A model generated the notes under the pieces. That model had not been told where the DNA came from. It searched no databases and saw only the letters and a program-made list of their open reading frames with translations. This document shows positions 1 to 7,772 of a stretch of DNA of 26,003 bases, in pieces. The translations under genes were made by a program, and so were the position numbers. The DNA comes from JBDSRX01 sp039929105 (GTDB taxonomy: Bacteria; Patescibacteriota; Dojkabacteria; J137), in the NCBI GenBank assembly GCA_039929105.1, contig JBDSRX010000050.1, positions 1-26,003 of the forward strand. The letters run 5' to 3'. Every line of letters begins with the position of its first letter. Positions within the stretch are counted from its first letter, which is position 1.

Positions 1-608
1 ACTATAACTTAGACGACGCACTAAAATCTTGCGATTTATTCCCTACTCAATACGATCAATCATCTTGTTATGGTGGAGTAATTATGGAAAATGTTACAGC
101 ATTCGATAAAAAGAAAAGAGATTTAGACCCTGAAGATCCTTCGTACCCTTGTTCAAGATTAGATGATAGATACAAATCAGATTGTTACTTAATGCAAACA
201 AGTATTATGAGTGAGTATGGACTAGATAATGCAGCCGTAGTTGCAGAATGCAATAAAGCAGGTAATTATGAAGGATCTTGTTTTGTGTCTATGGGGAGGG
301 ATTTAAGTAATTATGTTAGAACAGGACGTGCAGACTATGTTGCAGAAGCATGTGAACAATCTGCAGGAGAAAATTGGAGAGAATGTTTAGACGGAGCTTT
401 GTATGCACTAGTCGATAATACCTGGGATTTAAGTTTTGCTTTCAAGCTTTGCGATAGTCTAAAAGTTCAAGATCATGTAAGTGCTTGTTATGGAGATTCT
501 GGAAGATATTTCAAAAGCTCATATACTAAAAGTTCAGAAGACGTACAAAATGCTTGTAGAAGCTTTTCCGAAAGAAATAAGGATCTTTGTTTAAGTTTAA
601 ACATTTAA
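1..608 (+). CDS. Cysteine-repeat exported protein, 3' part only (upstream paralogue)
   Basis: This is the C-terminal part of a gene that enters from the left edge. The frame is open from base 3, giving 201 visible residues. An ATG at 84 is internal: the residues before it (YNLDDALKSC...QSSCYGG) align with the middle of the next gene. By eye it is about half identical to residues 206-408 of that neighbour. It keeps the same paired cysteines, spaced about 10-13 residues within a pair, with pairs recurring every 32-40 residues. Shared blocks include SSCYGGVIMENVT, CFVSMGRDLSN and NACRSF-ERN. The pattern suggests a repeated helical hairpin, each closed by a disulfide, and hence an extracytoplasmic location. 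Function is unknown. The next gene follows after 9 bp in the same frame, separated only by a TAA, so the two look like a tandem duplication. Confidence 0.8.
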   Translation, partial: YNLDDALKSCDLFPTQYDQSSCYGGVIMENVTAFDKKKRDLDPEDPSYPCSRLDDRYKSDCYLMQTSIMSEYGLDNAAVVAECNKAGNYEGSCFVSMGRDLSNYVRTGRADYVAEACEQSAGENWRECLDGALYALVDNTWDLSFAFKLCDSLKVQDHVSACYGDSGRYFKSSYTKSSEDVQNACRSFSERNKDLCLSLNI

Positions 609-617
609 ATTGTAGTT

Positions 618-1844
618 TTGAACTTTCTTACACCAAAACGTAAAAATATAGCTTTCTTCTTAAGCATACTAATAATCTTTTCGATTTTTACTGGTGAAGC
701 CATCTTTATTATGAAAAATACCTCAACTAAAGTTGATCCTCATCCTAATTTAAGTAATATCCAGTCTAATGTGACTTCAGATATGCTGGGTATTACTTCT
801 TGTTTTTCCAAAACAGATTTAGATTATCAAAAATGTATGGATACTTTTATTGAAGATTATTTTGTAACAACTGGAAAGACAACTAAACAAGTTTTGGCGG
901 ATTTGGATAAATCAAGATCAGATTCTTTAATAGAAAGTTCGTGTCATCCTGTATCTCATACCATTGGTAGAATTACTTTTAAAAGAACTCAGAATATTGG
1001 AGATGCTTTTGAAGCATGTGACCAAACATGTTCATCAGGTTGTTACCATGGTGTAATGGAGAGAATGTTTTTTTCTGACGAAGAGTTAAGTTCAAGCTTT
1101 AAACATTTAAGTTATTCAAGTTTTGAAACTAAAATTCCTGGAATTTGCGATAAAGATAAATTTTCAAATCCAAATCCTGCAATTATATTTAATTGTCTTC
1201 ATGGTGTAGGACATGCTGTTATGTATTCATTGGATTATAATTTGGACGAATCACTTAGAGTTTGCGGTATCTTTAATACAGAATATGCTAGATCTTCATG
1301 CTATGGAGGAGTAATTATGGAAAATGTAACTGGCTTTGATAAAAAGAAAAGAGATTTAAAAGCAGACGACCCACTTTACCCATGCGATAGATTAGAGGAG
1401 AAGTTTCTAAGGGACTGTTATACAATGCAAACTAGTGTAATGACAGAACAAGGACTCTCAAACGAACAAATTATTCAAGAATGTAGAAAGGCAGGGGATT
1501 TTGCACCTAATTGCTTTGTATCTATGGGTAGAGATCTTAGCAATCATGTTAGGGAAGGATATGGTGAGTATACTGCAAAAGAATGTGAGGCAGCCGGTGA
1601 AGATTGGAGTTCATGTATGCAAGGTGCAATATATGCTTTAATAGATTTCTCCTGGGATTTAGGAAAATCTTCAATACTTTGTAATGCTTTCTCTCTACAA
1701 TCACATGTTGAAGAATGTTATCGTAGCCAAGTAGCTTATTTTGGTTCTGCTTATGCAAAAACGAACGAAGAAATAGATGATAATTGTCGAAGCTTCGCTG
1801 AAAGAAATCAAGATTATTGTTTGAGCATAGATCGTGAAATATGA
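618..1844 (+). CDS. Membrane-anchored cysteine-repeat protein (full-length paralogue)
   Basis: A 408-residue protein of unknown function. A basic N-terminus (KRK) and a hydrophobic segment at about 10-32 form a signal anchor, placing the rest outside the cytoplasm. There are 20 cysteines. Most fall in pairs (177/193, 216/228, 256/267, 289/299, 323/333, 355/367, 390/401) that recur every 32-40 residues, often as C-[YLFM]-x-x at the second site. This looks like an alpha-solenoid of disulfide-closed hairpins, comparable in principle to Sel1-like/Hcp repeats; that comparison is inference. Histidine pairs H110-x3-H114 and H195-x3-H199 beside cysteines (CHPVSH, CLHGVGH) could bind metal. The start is TTG at 618; the alternative ATG at 711 would remove the membrane segment. 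It overlaps the next gene by ATGA (1841-1844), which implies translational coupling. Confidence 0.8.
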   Translation: MNFLTPKRKNIAFFLSILIIFSIFTGEAIFIMKNTSTKVDPHPNLSNIQSNVTSDMLGITSCFSKTDLDYQKCMDTFIEDYFVTTGKTTKQVLADLDKSRSDSLIESSCHPVSHTIGRITFKRTQNIGDAFEACDQTCSSGCYHGVMERMFFSDEELSSSFKHLSYSSFETKIPGICDKDKFSNPNPAIIFNCLHGVGHAVMYSLDYNLDESLRVCGIFNTEYARSSCYGGVIMENVTGFDKKKRDLKADDPLYPCDRLEEKFLRDCYTMQTSVMTEQGLSNEQIIQECRKAGDFAPNCFVSMGRDLSNHVREGYGEYTAKECEAAGEDWSSCMQGAIYALIDFSWDLGKSSILCNAFSLQSHVEECYRSQVAYFGSAYAKTNEEIDDNCRSFAERNQDYCLSIDREI

Positions 1845-3277
1845 ATTCCTCCGAAAATAAATTACATATGGCTATTGTTGGAGCCGGTGGTAGCGGTACC
1901 AGTGTCCAAAGAGAGCTTCTTATAAATCAAAAGATAGATTTTGATATCCTTCTTGGAGTTGACGATGCATTCGGTTCAACTGGAGTTGTTACAAAAGTAT
2001 TACAGAGATTAGATCTGTCTGTTTTTAAATCTTCAAACCAATTTGAAGATAGAAGAAGAATTTTACCAATAGGAGATACAAGAAATAATATTCTTAGAAT
2101 TTTAAATTACACACATCCAAAGGGCAGAGAGATCGCAGATATCCTCAATCAGAGAGTAGAAATTCACGAACAGATAAAAACTCAAATAATCAAAGATTTT
2201 TATAAAGTATTCGAATTACTAAAAATTAACATAAAAGATCTAGGAGAGGATTTCTTTAAAGAATTAGATTTATTCTTGACAGAATACTTTAATGTTTATA
2301 AAAAACAAGAATCTAAAATTCTTAATGAGATTAGATCTGAGTCTAATTTCAATATAGAAAAATTGAAAGATCTAAGTTTTGGAAATATATTCTTAATGTT
2401 TTTTTTCCTAACTTCAGATTCTCATAAAATATTCTTCTCACGATTAAAAGTACTTGGCTTAATACCAGAGAATATTAACTTTCATTATATATCTGAGTTT
2501 AGGCATGTACTTCTAGCAAAAAATGATGACGGAGAAGCCATAATAGGAGAGCATAATGTGGATTCTTCTACCAGGCCTTTATCACCTAGTGAATTCTATT
2601 TATGCCCTGTAGATAGAGATGGCAAACCACATACTATAAGAAATCAATCTGGAGAATTAGAATACGATGTAATTCAACCAGAAATAGTTCAAAAGAAATT
2701 TGAAAAAATCTTAAAAAATGCAGACACAATATTCTTGGCTACTGGTTCTTATGCAAATTTATTCACTCAAGTTAAGTTACTCTCAAAGGTATTATCAAAA
2801 ACTAATGGATTAATAATTTATGTCTCTAACTTTGCAAGAACACAAAATGAAGTCCATGCACAATTCGCAGTCGATAAGCTTTACAGAATGATTAACAAGC
2901 AGTTTGTAACTTTACTTGTAAATTATAATTTATCATCAGAACTATTAAGTGATAGTAACGTAAGAGTAAGTTATAGAAGGCAAGGGAAATCGTTTAACGA
3001 AGCAGACGAAGTCTTCGACTTCTTAAAAAATAATATTAAAGATCCAATATTCTTGGAAAGAGTTCTTCCAATATTAAATTTAATCCACGGAAATGAATCA
3101 GCATTAGATTTAAGTGCAGAAGATTTTGTAGATAAAGGAATAAAACATGAACCTAAAGAAATAGCTAGAATTACTATTCGGCTTTCAGATATTTACAATC
3201 AACTGGCCTCAAATAAAAATAAAGAAGAAGATTTCAATAAAAAGATCTTAAAGATCGACTTCACAAAAATAAAATGA
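1841..3277 (+). CDS. CofD/YvcK-like family protein, divergent
   Basis: A 478-residue protein with the signature of the CofD/YvcK superfamily: a glycine-rich nucleotide loop GAGGSGT (14-20), VDDAFGSTG (40-48, compare VADDGGSSG), LPIGDTRN (75-82, compare LPPGDIRN), GEHNVD (about 236-241) and ATGSYANL (300-307, compare GPGSLYTS). Bacterial YvcK proteins bind UDP-sugars and influence cell-wall and carbon metabolism; archaeal CofD transfers 2-phospholactate during F420 synthesis. A long inserted helical region (about 100-200) makes it larger than typical YvcK (about 320 residues). No F420 genes are nearby, so a YvcK-like regulatory role is more likely. It is cytoplasmic. Its ATG overlaps the upstream TGA by ATGA, and its own TGA overlaps the next ATG in the same way. 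Confidence 0.72.
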   Translation: MNSSENKLHMAIVGAGGSGTSVQRELLINQKIDFDILLGVDDAFGSTGVVTKVLQRLDLSVFKSSNQFEDRRRILPIGDTRNNILRILNYTHPKGREIADILNQRVEIHEQIKTQIIKDFYKVFELLKINIKDLGEDFFKELDLFLTEYFNVYKKQESKILNEIRSESNFNIEKLKDLSFGNIFLMFFFLTSDSHKIFFSRLKVLGLIPENINFHYISEFRHVLLAKNDDGEAIIGEHNVDSSTRPLSPSEFYLCPVDRDGKPHTIRNQSGELEYDVIQPEIVQKKFEKILKNADTIFLATGSYANLFTQVKLLSKVLSKTNGLIIYVSNFARTQNEVHAQFAVDKLYRMINKQFVTLLVNYNLSSELLSDSNVRVSYRRQGKSFNEADEVFDFLKNNIKDPIFLERVLPILNLIHGNESALDLSAEDFVDKGIKHEPKEIARITIRLSDIYNQLASNKNKEEDFNKKILKIDFTKIK

Positions 3278-4050
3278 ACAAAGAATTCAAAAAAATACTT
3301 CAAACAATAAAACAAGCTGGTCGTCTAGCACTAGATTATCAATCTAAATTAAAAATTCATAAAAAATCAGACGGAATAGACTTTTCAACCCAAGCTGATA
3401 GTGAAATAGAGCAACTGCTTTACGATTCTTTAAAGCAATTATTTCCTAAAGATGGTTTTTGGGGAGAAGAAAGTGAAGAATTAAGAGAAGAGAGTTATTA
3501 TATTTGGTATGTAGACCCAATAGATGGAACTAAATTCTTTGCAGCAGATATACCTTTATGGTCGGTTTCTGTAGCAAGAGTTAAAAAAGGAGAGAAAGTC
3601 CCAGTGTTTTCTGCAATATATTCACCAAAAGACGGGAATTTATTCTATGCAATGAAAAGCGAAGGAGCTTGGAAAAATGATAAAAAGTTAGAAATAAATA
3701 ATTCGTCAGAAATTAGTAAACTAACAGTGGCATTCGATTTTGTTCCTACTGACAATAAAGTGCTGAACTCAGAAATTTACGGCAAACTTTCAAAACTACT
3801 CCAAACATTCTATAGAGTAAGACTTTTTGGTTGTGGAAGTCTATCCACTGTTTGGACAGCGACGGGTTTTTTTGGATGTTTTATTAAATATCTCCAAGGA
3901 ACAAAACAATATAATGATGTTGTTGCAGGTCTTCTCATTGCACAAGAAGCTGGACTAAATGTAGATTATCAAACATTAGATAATGGGTTAGAGAGGATAA
4001 TAATATGTCACAAAGACGTATTAGAGAAAGTTCAAAATATAATCGATTAA
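3274..4050 (+). CDS. Inositol monophosphatase-family phosphatase
   Basis: A 258-residue member of the Mg2+-dependent IMPase/CysQ/HisN phosphatase superfamily. The metal-binding motifs are visible: WGEESEE (63-69, glutamate ligand), DPIDGTKFF (81-89, the diagnostic DPIDGT with D81 and D84), and YNDVVAG (213-219), where D215 replaces the usual WD-x-A-G aspartate. The second motif lacks the Trp, so the substrate cannot be assigned; inositol phosphate, PAP (3'-phosphoadenosine phosphate) and histidinol phosphate are all possible. It is likely cytoplasmic. The start overlaps the CofD/YvcK-like gene by ATGA, so all genes from position 1 probably form one coupled unit. About 105 bp without a clear terminator separates it from gltX. 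Confidence 0.85.
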   Translation: MNKEFKKILQTIKQAGRLALDYQSKLKIHKKSDGIDFSTQADSEIEQLLYDSLKQLFPKDGFWGEESEELREESYYIWYVDPIDGTKFFAADIPLWSVSVARVKKGEKVPVFSAIYSPKDGNLFYAMKSEGAWKNDKKLEINNSSEISKLTVAFDFVPTDNKVLNSEIYGKLSKLLQTFYRVRLFGCGSLSTVWTATGFFGCFIKYLQGTKQYNDVVAGLLIAQEAGLNVDYQTLDNGLERIIICHKDVLEKVQNIID

Positions 4051-4127
4051 TATCGAATTTTGAAGATCTAAGCTACAAGATTGGACGTTTTTGGGCTTCG
4101 GCATTCGAATTTAGTGACTAAGTAATG

Positions 4128-4133
4128 TATAAT
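4128..4133 (+). promoter_or_regulatory. -10 box upstream of gltX
   Basis: A consensus TATAAT lies 22 nt before the gltX ATG. No good -35 is visible about 17 bp upstream (TTCGAA at 4104-4109 is weak). It would give a leader of roughly 16 nt. A poorer hexamer, TTAAAT (4143-4148), lies exactly 7 nt before the ATG, so a leaderless start is an alternative. Confidence 0.45.
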
Positions 4134-4155
4134 TCCCTCATATTAAATTTCAAAT

Positions 4156-5691
4156 ATGTCAGTAAGAACAAGATACGCACCAAGTCCAACTGGTTATGCT
4201 CACTTAGGTTTTGTAGCTAGAGTGCTAATTAACTATGCAATGGCAAGAAAGAATGGTGGTCAATTCGTATGGAGAAACGAAGATACAGACCGAGATAGGT
4301 TTGTAGAAGGAGCTTTGGAATATAATATGAAATGGGTAAGAGAATTTGGTTTAGATTGGGACGAAGGACCAGATAAAGGTGGCCCATACGCACCATATAC
4401 ACAAACTGAGAGGTTACCTCTTTATAAAGAAGCTTATGAGAAATTAATCACAAATGACAATGCTTATAGATGTTTCTGTACAAAAGAAAGATTAGATGAG
4501 CTACGAGAAATGCAAAAAATGTCTAAACAACAGACTAAGTATGATGGTCTTTGCAGACTTCTTTCTCAAGAAGAAATTGAAAAGAATTTAACTGAAGGAA
4601 AAGCTTTCACAGTAAGAATAAAAGTACCAAAAGATAGGAAGATCGCCTTTGACGATATTATTACTCATAACCATGTAGTTTGGGATTCAAATGACGTTGA
4701 TGACTATATTATAGTTAAATCTAATGGTATTCCAACATATCATCTAGCAGCAATGTATGACGATGTTGCTATGAAGATAACTCATGTATTTAGAGGTTCA
4801 GAATGGCTAGCAACAACACCAGTCCATGTTCTGATTTTAGAAGGACTTGGGGTTCCAAAAGAAGATCAGCCTCAAATTGGACATTTTACTGTTATTTTAG
4901 ACCCTAATACACCTGGAAAGAAGTTCAGTAAGAGAAATAGTAACTTTAAAATTGATGGATTAATTATAAAAGGATACTTAAGAGAAGCAATTCTTAACTA
5001 TTTAATGCTTTTAGGTTGGGCTCCTAAAGATAACAGAGAGCTTTTTACATTAACTGAGTTTGTAGAAGCTTTTGGTCTCGGAGGGATGCAAAAAGCAAAT
5101 CCCACTTGGGATCAGAAGAAGATGGATTGGTTTAATGGACATTATTCAAGAGAATTCAAAATTGAAGAATATACAGAACAATTTAAAGCTTGGATTAATA
5201 AATATTTACTAACTGCAAATGCAGAAGACATTACTACAGTTCTAGTAACTGAAGAAATGAGCCAAGAAAAGGTTAATTCATTAATAGAATTGGCAAAAAA
5301 AACATTAGAAGATTCAAATCTACACTTAAAGTTAGCTTTAGTACAAGAAAGAGCTGTCAATTTCTGGGAAGTATTACAACAAATTGAGTTTTTTTATATA
5401 AAACCAAGCAATGTAGACTGGAATATTAAGCAATTAGCTAAAATTCAGGACAAATTGCCAGAAATTAAGACTAAAATTCATGATTTATTAGCAACTCTAG
5501 ACGAAGAATCAACAAAATGGACACAAGAGACATGGGAAGCAGGGATGAGAAAAATTGCAGATGAAACTGGAGTAAAAGCAGGTGATGTATTCATGATCCT
5601 AAGAGTAGCTGTAGTTGGTGGGCCTTTCTCACCTCCTTTATTGGAGTCTTTACAACTTTTAGGGAAGGCTTATATATTAGAAAGAATATAA
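4156..5691 (+). CDS. gltX: Glutamyl-tRNA synthetase
   Basis: A 511-residue class I aminoacyl-tRNA synthetase that charges tRNA-Glu in the cytoplasm. The HIGH-type motif is in RYAPSPTGYAHLGF (6-19) and the KMSKS-type motif is KKFSKRN (about 254-260). The Glu/Gln subclass block TYHLAAMYDDVAMKITHVFRG is clear. C106-x-C108 and C133 match the zinc-binding insert of bacterial enzymes. The C-terminal anticodon-binding region ends with the typical MILRVAVVGGPFSPPL segment. The length is normal for GltX. I cannot tell a discriminating from a non-discriminating enzyme. The following small gene starts within its stop codon (TAATG). Confidence 0.97.
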   Translation: MSVRTRYAPSPTGYAHLGFVARVLINYAMARKNGGQFVWRNEDTDRDRFVEGALEYNMKWVREFGLDWDEGPDKGGPYAPYTQTERLPLYKEAYEKLITNDNAYRCFCTKERLDELREMQKMSKQQTKYDGLCRLLSQEEIEKNLTEGKAFTVRIKVPKDRKIAFDDIITHNHVVWDSNDVDDYIIVKSNGIPTYHLAAMYDDVAMKITHVFRGSEWLATTPVHVLILEGLGVPKEDQPQIGHFTVILDPNTPGKKFSKRNSNFKIDGLIIKGYLREAILNYLMLLGWAPKDNRELFTLTEFVEAFGLGGMQKANPTWDQKKMDWFNGHYSREFKIEEYTEQFKAWINKYLLTANAEDITTVLVTEEMSQEKVNSLIELAKKTLEDSNLHLKLALVQERAVNFWEVLQQIEFFYIKPSNVDWNIKQLAKIQDKLPEIKTKIHDLLATLDEESTKWTQETWEAGMRKIADETGVKAGDVFMILRVAVVGGPFSPPLLESLQLLGKAYILERI

Positions 5692-5975
5692 TGAACAGTA
5701 CTTCCGAACTAGCTACACAAGACGCAAATATTGTGGATAAAGTGATATTAATGATGCCAGACCACTTTCAACCTGAGAGAGAAGAAGATAGATTAGACCA
5801 TAATGCCATATATTTATTTTATATAATCATAGAGAATCAAAAGTTAAATATAGATCAGTTAAGAGAGTTAGTGAAGAAAGAAATCAAGTGGAGTGATCCT
5901 ACAATGTTTGACCAAAAGTACTCAGAATTAGTAAAAAAAGGCATTGTTAAAGATATTCGAACAACTTCTGTGTAG
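5691..5975 (+). CDS. Small unknown protein coupled to gltX
   Basis: A 94-residue protein I do not recognise. Its ATG shares one base with the gltX stop (TAATG), strong support for translational coupling. It has no signal peptide or membrane segment. Residues about 38-90 are rich in short helices and end in a basic strand-like segment (KYSELVKKGIVKDIRTTSV). That layout resembles a small winged-helix or helical domain, but I see no defining motif. Being tied to a tRNA synthetase hints at a translation or regulatory role, which is only inference. Confidence 0.7.
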   Translation: MNSTSELATQDANIVDKVILMMPDHFQPEREEDRLDHNAIYLFYIIIENQKLNIDQLRELVKKEIKWSDPTMFDQKYSELVKKGIVKDIRTTSV

Positions 5976-6001
5976 TCTCATTTTAGATTCGTAATATATA
6001 G

Positions 6002-6031
6002 TTGGCAGGTGCTCGCTAAGAGTGCTATAAT
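6002..6031 (+). promoter_or_regulatory. Strong promoter of the ABC exporter operon, leaderless type
   Basis: A -35 box TTGGCA (6002-6007, one mismatch from TTGACA), an 18-bp spacer, and an extended -10 TGCTATAAT (6023-6031). Seven bases (6032-6038) separate the -10 from a GTG at 6039, so transcription would begin at or beside the start codon. This also argues that the more upstream GTG at 6009 is inside the promoter and not a start. Confidence 0.8.
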
Positions 6032-6038
6032 TATAGCT

Positions 6039-7769
6039 GTGGAAAAACCAGAAGCACCAAAAAAGAAGCCCGTGAGTTTACTTTCTTTCTTAAAGAATTA
6101 CAAAGCACTAGTTGCTGGAGTAATCTCATTATCATTGATAGTAAACCTTTTAACACTTATTATTCCTAAGGTTAACTCAAGGGTTATCGATTCTCTTCAA
6201 GCTGGAACATATAATAAAGAGGAAGCTCTTTACTTATTCTTAGGACTAACAGCTTTAATATTAGTTGCTACTTTAGTTCAAAACTTTTTAGGAAGTGTTA
6301 CAGCAGAAAAAGTTGCTGCAGAATTAAGAAGACAATTAATCAATAAAATTTCAAAACAATCTTTTAAATACGTAAATGAAGTCGGATCTTCTAAGTTATT
6401 AACTAATTTAACAGCAGACGTTGATTCTGTTAAATTGTTTATTCAACAAGGAATTGTATTCGCATTTGCTGCTGTAGTTCAGTTGATTGGAAGTATAATT
6501 ATATTACTTTCATTAAATTGGAGATTAGCAATTCCTATTTTATTAACTATTCCTGTTTTAGGTATTTCTTTTGGAGTTATTTTTAGTAGACTTGAAGTTT
6601 ACTTTACTAAAGCTCAAGAAGTAATCGATAAATTAAATAGAGTAATCAACGAAAGTATTGTAGGTAGTGCATTAGTAAGAGTTCTAAATGCTAGAAAGTT
6701 TGAAACTAAGAAATTCTTAATAGTGAATGAAGAAGCAAAAGATATTGGAACAAGAATTGTACAGGGTTTTGCAGCATTATTCCCTTTAATTAACATTGTT
6801 GTTAATTTTAGTTTCTTAGTAGTTTTAGGATACGGAGGATCTCAAGTTATTGATAAAACATTATCAGCAGGAGACTTCTCAGCATTTTTCTCTTATATTT
6901 TCATCTTTATATTCCCTATCATCATGTTAGGTTTTATTGCTGGAAACATAGGAAGAGCATTTGCTACATATACTAGAATAAGAGAAGTAATAGACTCTGA
7001 TGAACCAGAAGTTAATGGGACAGTTAAGAAATCAATAGAGGGAGACATTGAGTTAAAGAATGTTAAATTAGAAATTGATAGTAAAGCTATTTTAGAAGAT
7101 ATTAATTTTCATATTAAGCCAAAGACCAGAGTAGGAATTATTGGTCCAACAGCAGCAGGAAAAACTCAAATCTTCTATTTAATCACTGGTCTGATTAGAC
7201 CAAATGAAGGAGAAATCTTAATTGATGGAACTCCAATAGAAGACTTTGATAACGATAATCTTTACTCACAAATGGGAATGGTTTTTCAAGACAGTATTAT
7301 ATTTAATACTACTGTAAGAGAGAATATTGCATTTAGAAGTGACGAATTATCTGAAGAACAAATTAATAAAGCAATTGAAACTGCAGAATTAAAAGACTTT
7401 GTAGATTCTTTACCAAAAGGATTAGACACAAAAATTTCTGAAAGAGGATCTAGTTTATCTGGAGGTCAAAAACAAAGATTAACATTAGCAAGAGCTTTAG
7501 TATTAAATCCTAAGATTTTATTATTAGACGACTTTACAGCTAGAGTAGACATTAATACAGAAAAGAAGATTTTTGCTAACTTAAAGAAAAACTATCCAGA
7601 AGTTACTGTTATAGCAATTACACAGAAGATTAAGTCTATTGAAGACTTTGATAATATTATTTTAGTGATGGAAGGAGAGCTTATTGCTACAGGAAAACAC
7701 GAAGAATTATTAAAGAAATCTCTAGAGTATCAACAAATATATAACTCTCAACAGAGAACTGAAGAATAA
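6039..7769 (+). CDS. ABC exporter half-transporter, degenerate-site subunit
   Basis: A 576-residue fusion of a six-helix ABC-type-1 membrane domain and a C-terminal ATPase. Walker A is GPTAAGKTQ (369-377), the signature is the canonical LSGGQ (473-477), and Walker B is LLLDDF with Asp498 in place of the catalytic Glu. The H-loop His is Gln529 (AITQKI). This combination marks the subunit that holds the degenerate ATP site in heterodimeric exporters of the TM287/288 or LmrCD type. Its intact signature serves the catalytic site of the partner encoded 3 bp downstream. The substrate is unknown; drugs, lipids and peptides are all possible. I place the start at GTG 6039 because a perfect promoter sits directly upstream; the frame extends to another GTG at 6009. 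No Shine-Dalgarno sequence is present. Confidence 0.92.
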   Translation: MEKPEAPKKKPVSLLSFLKNYKALVAGVISLSLIVNLLTLIIPKVNSRVIDSLQAGTYNKEEALYLFLGLTALILVATLVQNFLGSVTAEKVAAELRRQLINKISKQSFKYVNEVGSSKLLTNLTADVDSVKLFIQQGIVFAFAAVVQLIGSIIILLSLNWRLAIPILLTIPVLGISFGVIFSRLEVYFTKAQEVIDKLNRVINESIVGSALVRVLNARKFETKKFLIVNEEAKDIGTRIVQGFAALFPLINIVVNFSFLVVLGYGGSQVIDKTLSAGDFSAFFSYIFIFIFPIIMLGFIAGNIGRAFATYTRIREVIDSDEPEVNGTVKKSIEGDIELKNVKLEIDSKAILEDINFHIKPKTRVGIIGPTAAGKTQIFYLITGLIRPNEGEILIDGTPIEDFDNDNLYSQMGMVFQDSIIFNTTVRENIAFRSDELSEEQINKAIETAELKDFVDSLPKGLDTKISERGSSLSGGQKQRLTLARALVLNPKILLLDDFTARVDINTEKKIFANLKKNYPEVTVIAITQKIKSIEDFDNIILVMEGELIATGKHEELLKKSLEYQQIYNSQQRTEE

Positions 7770-7772
7770 CAA

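Noticed and set aside
84..608. A gene starting at ATG 84
   Set aside because: The frame is open to the left edge and the upstream residues align with the next paralogue, so ATG 84 is an internal methionine.
6009..6038. A longer N-terminus for the first ABC protein from GTG 6009
   Set aside because: These bases contain the spacer and -10 box of a near-consensus promoter.
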